Shown one piece after another: positions 13,430 to 17,289 of a stretch of 17,289 bases of DNA (position 1 is the stretch's first letter; each line of letters starts with the position of its first letter). Made by a program: the position numbers and the translations under genes. The notes beneath the pieces are model-generated. The model worked only from the letters and a program-made list of their open reading frames with translations. It was not told where the DNA came from and searched no databases. Where the stretch lies: assembly GCA_039807445.1 (NCBI GenBank), contig JBDHRG010000070.1, positions 1 through 17,289 of the forward strand, written 5' to 3'. This DNA is from JBDHRG01 sp039807445 (GTDB lineage Bacteria > Pseudomonadota > Gammaproteobacteria > Competibacterales > Competibacteraceae).

Positions 13430-14689
13430 TCAGCGGGCCGGCTTGTACCACTTGTCGAGGCCGTCCTGGACCGTCTTCGCCGCCTGCTCCGGACTCAGCG
13501 TGCCGTTGACGACCTGGGCGCTGACGTTCCAGAGCTGGTTCTCGAGGTTGGGCGTGCCGCGCGACAGGATCTGGTACGAGTTGCGGATCGTCGACTGGCA
13601 GGTTTCGCGCCAGCTGGCGAATTCGCGGGCGACGGGGTCTTCGATCGCGATCTTGTGCCGGGCCAGCGGGAAGAAGCCGGGCAGATGGTTGGCGAGCAGC
13701 GCCGCGAACTCGGGCGTGGTCAGCCACTCGAGGAACACCTTGGCCGCCTCCGGGTTCTTCGACGCGGCGTTGATGCCGATGCCCATGTCGGTGTGGTCGC
13801 TGATGTAGCAGGTGTCGCCGGCCTTGGGCAGCGGCGGCGGGAAGGCGCCGATGGCGAAGCTACCCGCCACCTGCTGGTTGAACACCGGGATGTCCCACGA
13901 GCCGGCCGGGTAGATCGCGGCGCGGCCGAGCGCGAACAGATTCTGCGAATCGGCGTTCTTCTGCGCCTTGTAGCCGTCGCCGAGGTAGGGGCCCCAGGCG
14001 GCGAGCTCTTTCCACACCGCGACGTACTGCGGATCGGTGAACTTCTGCGTGCCGGCGATCAGCGCCTTGCGGCCGGCTTCGCCGGCCCAGAAGTCGGGGC
14101 CGATGTTCTGGAAGCCGACGGTCGCCGCTTCCCACTGCTCGGCGGTGCCCAGCGCCATCGGCACGTAGCGGCCGTCGGCCTTGATCTTCTTCAGCACCTC
14201 CATGAACTCGGGCAGCGTCTTGGGCGGCGCCAGCTTGAGCTCGGCGAAGGCGTCCTTGTTGTAGATGAAACCGTGCAGCACCGCGGCCAGCGGCACGCAG
14301 AAGGTGGTCTTGCCGTCGTCGGTGGACCAGGCGAGCCTGGCGATCTCGTCGAAGCTGGCCATGCCCTTCAAGTCGTTGACCGGCAGCAGCTGACCCTTCT
14401 TGTACATCTCGAGCGAGGCGTCGAACGGGCGGCACGTGATCAGGTCGCCGGCGGTGCCGCCGGCGAGCTTGGCGTTGAGGCTGGCGTTGTAGTCGGCCGG
14501 CGGGGTCGGCGCGAACACCACCTTGATGTCGGGGTGGGCCTTGGTGAAGGCCGGGATGATCTTGTCGTTCCAGGTGTCGGCGTCGTCGTTGCGCCAGCTC
14601 TCGATGCGCAGCGTGGCGCCTGCGGCCAGCGCCTGCGAGGCGGCTAGCGCGGCCAGCACGGCGAAGGCGGTACGGGCGTGCTTGTTCAT
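13430..14689 (-). CDS. Extracellular carbohydrate-binding protein of ABC transporter (family 1)
   Basis: A 419-residue periplasmic protein. A Sec signal peptide (MNKHARTAFAVLAALAASQALA) is followed by A-T-L-R-I-E-S-W-R-N-D-D-A-D-T-W-N-D and H-P-D-I-K-V-V-F, the fold-1 pattern of the sugar-binding COG1653 group. GSWDIPVF and L-E-W-L-T-T-P-E-F near 275 and 335 are also family-typical. Four cysteines (in DLITCRPFD, TTFCVPLAA, GDTCYISD and RETCQST) could form periplasmic disulfides. The start at 14689 is fixed by GAGGAGGAGC 8 bases upstream. It is the first gene of the operon, followed by two permeases, ATPase and porin. The sugar specificity is not readable; an oligosaccharide or a glucose-type sugar is plausible. 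Confidence 0.93.
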   Translation of the reverse strand: MNKHARTAFAVLAALAASQALAAGATLRIESWRNDDADTWNDKIIPAFTKAHPDIKVVFAPTPPADYNASLNAKLAGGTAGDLITCRPFDASLEMYKKGQLLPVNDLKGMASFDEIARLAWSTDDGKTTFCVPLAAVLHGFIYNKDAFAELKLAPPKTLPEFMEVLKKIKADGRYVPMALGTAEQWEAATVGFQNIGPDFWAGEAGRKALIAGTQKFTDPQYVAVWKELAAWGPYLGDGYKAQKNADSQNLFALGRAAIYPAGSWDIPVFNQQVAGSFAIGAFPPPLPKAGDTCYISDHTDMGIGINAASKNPEAAKVFLEWLTTPEFAALLANHLPGFFPLARHKIAIEDPVAREFASWRETCQSTIRNSYQILSRGTPNLENQLWNVSAQVVNGTLSPEQAAKTVQDGLDKWYKPAR

Positions 14690-14781
14690 GGGTCTGCTCC
14701 TCCTCTACTCCGGTGTTTCCCAGGCGCTCGGACGGTGGCGGCCTTGCGCGTGGGGCCGGTCGCTCGGTTGGTCCGATTGAT

Positions 14782-14799
14782 AATACCAAAGCAATACCA
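14782..14799 (-). promoter_or_regulatory. Direct-repeat operator candidate (TGGTATT x2, 11-bp period)
   Basis: On the minus strand TGGTATT occurs twice with an 11-base period (plus-strand AATACCA at 14782-14788 and 14793-14799), one DNA turn apart. It covers the predicted transcription start of the ABC operon. A third copy on the plus strand (TTGGTATT, 14896-14903) lies about 100 bases upstream, which could allow looping. Repression by a sugar-responsive regulator is inferred. Confidence 0.45.
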
Positions 14800-14801
14800 T
14801 A

Positions 14802-14830
14802 ATAAAACCACTAGCAAACCAATTTTGCAA
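14802..14830 (-). promoter_or_regulatory. Predicted sigma70-type promoter of the sugar ABC operon
   Basis: On the minus strand TTGCAA (-35, plus coordinates 14825-14830) is followed after exactly 17 bases by TTTTAT (-10, plus coordinates 14802-14807). Transcription would start near 14795, giving a leader of about 105 bases before the binding-protein ATG. The local AT-richness supports the call, but the -10 matches consensus at only four positions. Confidence 0.45.
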
Positions 14831-14999
14831 GCCCTTCGATTCTGACGCTCGAAGATTCGGCGCACCGGCAGGCGTACAGGATCAGAGGTGTGACTTTGGT
14901 ATTGGGATCGGAGCCGCACGACATCGAAAGGAAAGGATAGAATCGCGAGCGGTTGAGGGCGTCGGGCACAGGCGGGCGCCGAGCGCGGCATCGGGCATG

Positions 15000-15023
15000 A
15001 AAAAGGGCGGCCCATGGCCGCCC
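15000..15023 (-). terminator. Rho-independent terminator of the DUF3830 gene
   Basis: On the minus strand an 8-bp GC stem (GGGCGGCC/GGCCGCCC, plus coordinates 15016-15023 and 15005-15012) with a 3-base loop is followed directly by TTTTT (15004-15000). It lies 30 bases past the DUF3830 stop codon. It separates that gene from the sugar operon transcribed in the same direction. Confidence 0.85.
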
Positions 15024-15052
15024 CGATCAGCGATGGCGTCGAGACCGCAGGA

Positions 15053-15466
15053 TCACATCGCCTCGAAGCGGATGTCCTGCGCGCCCTCGTAGAGCACCTT
15101 GCGGCCGAACTCGTACAGGTGTTCGAGACCCTCGACGATGGTCAGGAAGTGATTGCCGGCGATCTGGCCCATCTTGCAGGCGAAGCACGAGCTGCCGTAG
15201 GCGAGCAGGATCTCGGTTTCGCTGTAGCCGCCCGGATAGAACAGGATGTCGCCGCGCGAGGGGTGGCTGGTGTGGTTCTCGAAGCCCACCCCGAGATCGG
15301 CTTCGCCGAGCGGAATCCATACCGCCTCGCCGCTCCAGCGCGAGTGGATCACGCGGTTCACGAAGGGCAGATGCTTGACGAAGGCTTCGCAGGTCTTGGG
15401 CGCAGCTTCGCGCTCGAGGCGGGCGACGAAGGTGTAGGGGCCGGCGATGATCTTCAGGCGGTCCAT
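15053..15466 (-). CDS. DUF3830 family protein (cyclophilin-like fold)
   Basis: A 137-residue soluble protein. The opening L-K-I-I-A-G-P-Y-T-F-V-A-R-L-E...A-P-K-T-C-E-A-F and the central S-R-W-S-G-E-A-V-W-I-P-L are typical of DUF3830, a family with a cyclophilin-like beta barrel and no assigned activity. Later motifs are H-P-S-R-G-D-I-L-F-Y-P-G-G and E-I-L-L-A-Y-G. ATG 15466 is fixed by AGGAGAG about 9 bases upstream. It stands as a single-gene unit, with its own terminator downstream and an AT-rich palindrome about 93 bases upstream of the start, so it is probably individually regulated. Members elsewhere often sit beside amidohydrolase or racemase genes; none is visible here. Confidence 0.8.
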   Translation of the reverse strand: MDRLKIIAGPYTFVARLEREAAPKTCEAFVKHLPFVNRVIHSRWSGEAVWIPLGEADLGVGFENHTSHPSRGDILFYPGGYSETEILLAYGSSCFACKMGQIAGNHFLTIVEGLEHLYEFGRKVLYEGAQDIRFEAM

Positions 15467-15558
15467 GATGAGGCTCTCCTGGTGGGGGGGATGCGCCTGC
15501 AACACCGGGCCGCAGGCTGGCGCCTATCCTAGACCCGCTCGAATACAAGCTGGTTCAA

Positions 15559-15581
15559 TTTTTGGAAATTATTTCCAAAAA
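15559..15581. promoter_or_regulatory. Perfect 23-bp AT-rich palindrome upstream of the DUF3830 gene
   Basis: TTTTTGGAAAT (15559-15569) and ATTTCCAAAAA (15571-15581) are exact reverse complements around one T at 15570. It lies between the TPR gene stop (15591) and the DUF3830 start (15466), in the promoter position for the latter. AT-rich DNA in a GC-rich genome and perfect symmetry point to an operator for a dimeric regulator. The stem is too weak and lacks a T tail for a terminator. Confidence 0.6.
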
Positions 15582-15590
15582 CGTACTTTT

Positions 15591-15917
15591 CTACGGTGTG
15601 TCCGGCTCGTGCTTTTCCAGCCGCTTCAGGAACACTTTCATCTCTTTGGCCGCCTGCAGATCGCCCTTCGCTTCGGCGACCTCGATGCCGCGCCGGTACG
15701 TGGCGATCGCCGCAGCGGTGTCGCCGGCTTCGGCACGCGCCTTGCCGAACAGCTTCCACGCCGCCGAATACGCCGGGTCGAGCTCGAGCGCGCGCCCCAG
15801 GTGCTCGCAGGCCGCCGCGGCATCGCCCTGCTCGAGGTACAGCTTGCCGAGCGTGGCGCGCAGCATCGCGCTGTCCTGGCCGCGGGCCAGCAGCGCTTCG
15901 AGGGCTTCGATGTTCAT
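15591..15917 (-). CDS. Small TPR-repeat protein
   Basis: A 108-residue soluble protein made almost entirely of two to three tetratricopeptide repeats: A-M-L-R-A-T-L-G-K-L-Y-L-E-Q-G-D (about residues 18-33), then H-L-G-R-A-L-E-L-D-P-A-Y-S-A-A-W-K-L-F-G-K-A, and A-I-A-T-Y-R-R-G-I-E-V-A with a closing basic helix E-M-K-V-F-L-K-R-L-E-K. TPRs mediate protein-protein contacts; no enzymatic domain is present. Its ATG (15917) overlaps the methyltransferase stop by ATGA, so the two are translationally coupled and may work together. The partner is unknown. Confidence 0.85.
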   Translation of the reverse strand: MNIEALEALLARGQDSAMLRATLGKLYLEQGDAAAACEHLGRALELDPAYSAAWKLFGKARAEAGDTAAAIATYRRGIEVAEAKGDLQAAKEMKVFLKRLEKHEPDTP

Positions 15918-16531
15918 CGGGGTTTCTCCGCGACCAGCAGCGCCATCCCGCGCCAGCCGCGCGCCGGGTCGCCGGCGTCGAGCTCTTCGCGGTAGACGCG
16001 CGGGCGCAGCGGGGCGAACAGCCGCAGCAGTTCGCCTTCGGCCAGCCGCCAGTCGGGGTTCGATGGTCCCGTTCCGCGGTACGGCCCGGCGAAGGTTTCG
16101 TAGAACAGCAGCCCGCCGGGCTTCAGCGCCGCGGTCAGCGCGGGGGCGAGCGTGCGCTCGAGGAAGCGCGCGACGACGATCACGTCGAAGCGCGCCGGCT
16201 CGGGCGGCGTCTCGACCACGTCGCGCACCGCGGCGTGGAGCGCGAGCCCCTCGGCTGCGGCGAGCTCGGCGAGGCGCGCGATCGCCACCGGCGACACGTC
16301 CCAGGCGTGCGTCGCCAGCCCGGCGCGCGCCAGCACGACGGCGTTGGCGCCGAGCCCGCAAGCCAGGTCGAGCGCACACCCCGTGCTCGGCAAGAGGTGC
16401 AGGTTCTCGAGCAGCGCACGCGCCGGCGTCTGTTCGGCGACGCCTTCGCGGTAGCGCGCGTCCCAGCGCTCGGCCGGTGATGAGCGATCGTGAATGAGGA
16501 ATGGGGAACTCCCCCTCTCCGGTTCGTGCAT
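15914..16531 (-). CDS. Class I SAM-dependent methyltransferase
   Basis: About 205 residues in a Rossmann-type methyltransferase fold. Motif I is ALDLACGLGANAVVLARAG. It is followed by a motif II-like W-D-V-S-P-V-A-I, RFDVIVVARFLER in the motif IV position, and L-K-P-G-G-L-L-F-Y-E-T-F. The E-R-W-D-A-R-Y-R-E-G opening and overall pattern resemble TehB/thiopurine-type methyltransferases; the substrate is unknown. The recognisable domain begins at about 16470. Every start codon available (ATG 16531, or ATG 16552) lies inside a repeat-like GGGAATGGG segment, so the first 20-27 residues may be borrowed sequence. The 3' end overlaps the TPR gene by ATGA. Confidence 0.85.
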   Translation of the reverse strand: MHEPERGSSPFLIHDRSSPAERWDARYREGVAEQTPARALLENLHLLPSTGCALDLACGLGANAVVLARAGLATHAWDVSPVAIARLAELAAAEGLALHAAVRDVVETPPEPARFDVIVVARFLERTLAPALTAALKPGGLLFYETFAGPYRGTGPSNPDWRLAEGELLRLFAPLRPRVYREELDAGDPARGWRGMALLVAEKPR

Positions 16532-16560
16532 GTCCCGTTTCCCATTCCCCATTCCCGCTC
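16498..16560. repeat. GGGAATGGG-type intergenic repeat with inverted arms
   Basis: GGAATGGGGAA (16498-16508) and its exact reverse complement TTCCCCATTCC (16545-16555) bracket a 36-bp core, and further CCCATT words follow (16541-16567). The segment looks like the GGGAATGGGG-type short repeats scattered in intergenic DNA of some Proteobacteria, notably Xanthomonadales. It lies between trkA and the methyltransferase and supplies the start codon of the latter. Confidence 0.5.
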
Positions 16561-16572
16561 ACCCATTGCCCG

Positions 16573-17289
16573 TCACAGGAACGTCACCCCGACCTGGAAC
16601 AGGCGCTCGACTTCGGTGATGCGCTTCTTGTCGACCAAGAACAGGATCACGTGGTCTTCGGCTTCGATCACCGTGTCGTGGTGGCAGATGATCACTTCGT
16701 CGCCGCGCACCAGCGCGCCGATCGTGGTGCCGGGCGGCAGCCGGATTTCCTCGACGCGGCGGCCGACCACCTTCGAGGTGCTGCGGTCGCCGTGCGCGAT
16801 CGCCTCGATCGCTTCGGCGGCGCCGCGGCGCAGCGAGTGCACGCGCACCACGTCGCCGCGGCGGATCTTGGTCAAGAGCGCACCGATCGTCGCCTGCTGC
16901 GGCGAGATCGCCACGTCGATCTGCCCCGAGGCTTCGACCAGATCGACGTAGGCCGGGCGATTGATCAGCGACATCACTTTGCGCGCGCCGAGGCGCTTGG
17001 CGAGCATCGCCGACAGGATGTTGGCTTCGTCGTCGTTGGTCACCGCGCAGAACACGTCGGTGTGCTCGATGTTTTCCTCGAGCAGCAGCTCTTCGTCGGC
17101 GGCATCGCCGGCGAGCACGATGGTGCGGTCGAGCTCTTCGGCGATGCGCTTGGCGCTGTCGGGATTGCGCTCGATCAGCTTGACCTGGTAGCGCTCTTCG
17201 AGCGCCTTCGCCAGGCGCCGGCCGATGTTGCCGCCGCCGGCGAGGATCACGCGCTTGAACGGCTTGTCGAGCTTGCGCAGCTCGGCCAT
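16573..17289 (-). CDS. trkA: Trk potassium uptake system NAD-binding protein TrkA, C-terminal half (partial)
   Basis: The 238 visible residues run off the right edge of the window, so the N-terminal half (first Rossmann/RCK repeat) is missing from view, not from the gene. The second RCK domain begins with P-F-K-R-V-I-L-A-G-G-G-N-I-G-R-R-L-A (nucleotide-binding GGGNIG) and continues with ERYQVKLIERNPDSAKRIAEEL, L-A-G-D-A-A-D-E-E-L-L-L and C-A-V-T-N-D-D-E-A-N-I. The closing TrkA-C domain has EIRLPPGTTIGALVRGDEVI and HDTVIEAEDHVILFL. TrkA is the peripheral cytoplasmic gating subunit of the TrkH/TrkG K+ channel and responds to NAD(H)/ATP. The Met at 17289 is an internal residue, not the true start of the 450-460-residue protein. 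Confidence 0.95.
   Translation of the reverse strand: MAELRKLDKPFKRVILAGGGNIGRRLAKALEERYQVKLIERNPDSAKRIAEELDRTIVLAGDAADEELLLEENIEHTDVFCAVTNDDEANILSAMLAKRLGARKVMSLINRPAYVDLVEASGQIDVAISPQQATIGALLTKIRRGDVVRVHSLRRGAAEAIEAIAHGDRSTSKVVGRRVEEIRLPPGTTIGALVRGDEVIICHHDTVIEAEDHVILFLVDKKRITEVERLFQVGVTFL

Larger units (their letters stand above)
14690..14999. other. AT-rich regulatory region upstream of the sugar ABC operon
   Basis: This 310-bp gene-free stretch runs from the binding-protein start codon to the terminator of the DUF3830 gene. Bases about 14775-14835 are much richer in A and T than the rest of the window and contain the likely promoter and operator repeats listed separately. The remainder (about 14836-14999) holds one more copy of the operator word on the opposite strand and nothing else I can identify. 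No gene for a dedicated regulator is present. Confidence 0.6.

Noticed and set aside
15559..15581. The AT-rich palindrome as terminator of the TPR gene
   Set aside because: The stem is almost all A-T pairs apart from two G-C pairs, with no T run after it, so it is better explained as an operator.

Overview
This is a very GC-rich, densely coded Gram-negative (proteobacterial) chromosome segment. Lipid A acyltransferase, MlaA, an outer-membrane porin and TrkA point to a Beta- or Gammaproteobacterium. The porin type and the Crp/YeeE neighbourhood fit Betaproteobacteria (Rhodocyclales/Burkholderiales-like), while the GGGAATGGG-type repeat near the right end resembles repeats familiar from Xanthomonadales. 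I cannot fix the genus from sequence alone.

Layout, left to right. (1) 1-4289, redox and sulfur block: the 3' end of a membrane protein, a Crp/Fnr-type regulator, a minus-strand pair (ferric-reductase-like flavohemoprotein plus membrane-anchored cytochrome b5-like protein), and a divergent plus-strand operon of a DUF2892 protein and two half-size YeeE/YedE subunits, which are probable thiosulfate or sulfur-compound permeases. A 176-bp non-autonomous transposable element separates the two genes of the minus-strand pair. (2) 4436-9201, mostly housekeeping: a DMT exporter, exonuclease III, RsmE, a DUF1499 protein, MlaA and an LpxL/HtrB acyltransferase, the last two overlapping by GTGA. (3) 9202-9460, a scar: a short relic that looks like the 3' end of an IS200/IS605-type tnpB, next to the damaged 3' end of a porin gene. 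(4) 9218-14830, a minus-strand carbohydrate ABC transport operon (binding protein, two permeases, MalK-like ATPase, shortened porin). It is preceded by an AT-rich promoter with direct-repeat operator candidates and is punctuated by two strong intercistronic hairpins. (5) 15000-17289, minus strand: a DUF3830 gene with its own terminator and a striking upstream palindrome, a methyltransferase-TPR gene pair overlapping by ATGA, and the C-terminal half of TrkA running off the window.

The most notable observation is the element at 1528-1703. It has 17-bp perfect terminal inverted repeats and a 5-bp target duplication (TTCAT/ATGAA). Removing it and one duplication recreates an ATGA stop/start overlap between the reductase and cytochrome genes. 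The duplicated bases contain both codons, so the insertion separated two translationally coupled genes without damaging either reading frame. The second is the porin. A single missing base three codons before its expected end destroys the terminal Phe signal and lets the frame run into the tnpB relic.

I found no CRISPR array, tRNA, rRNA, complete transposase gene or obvious new defence system.
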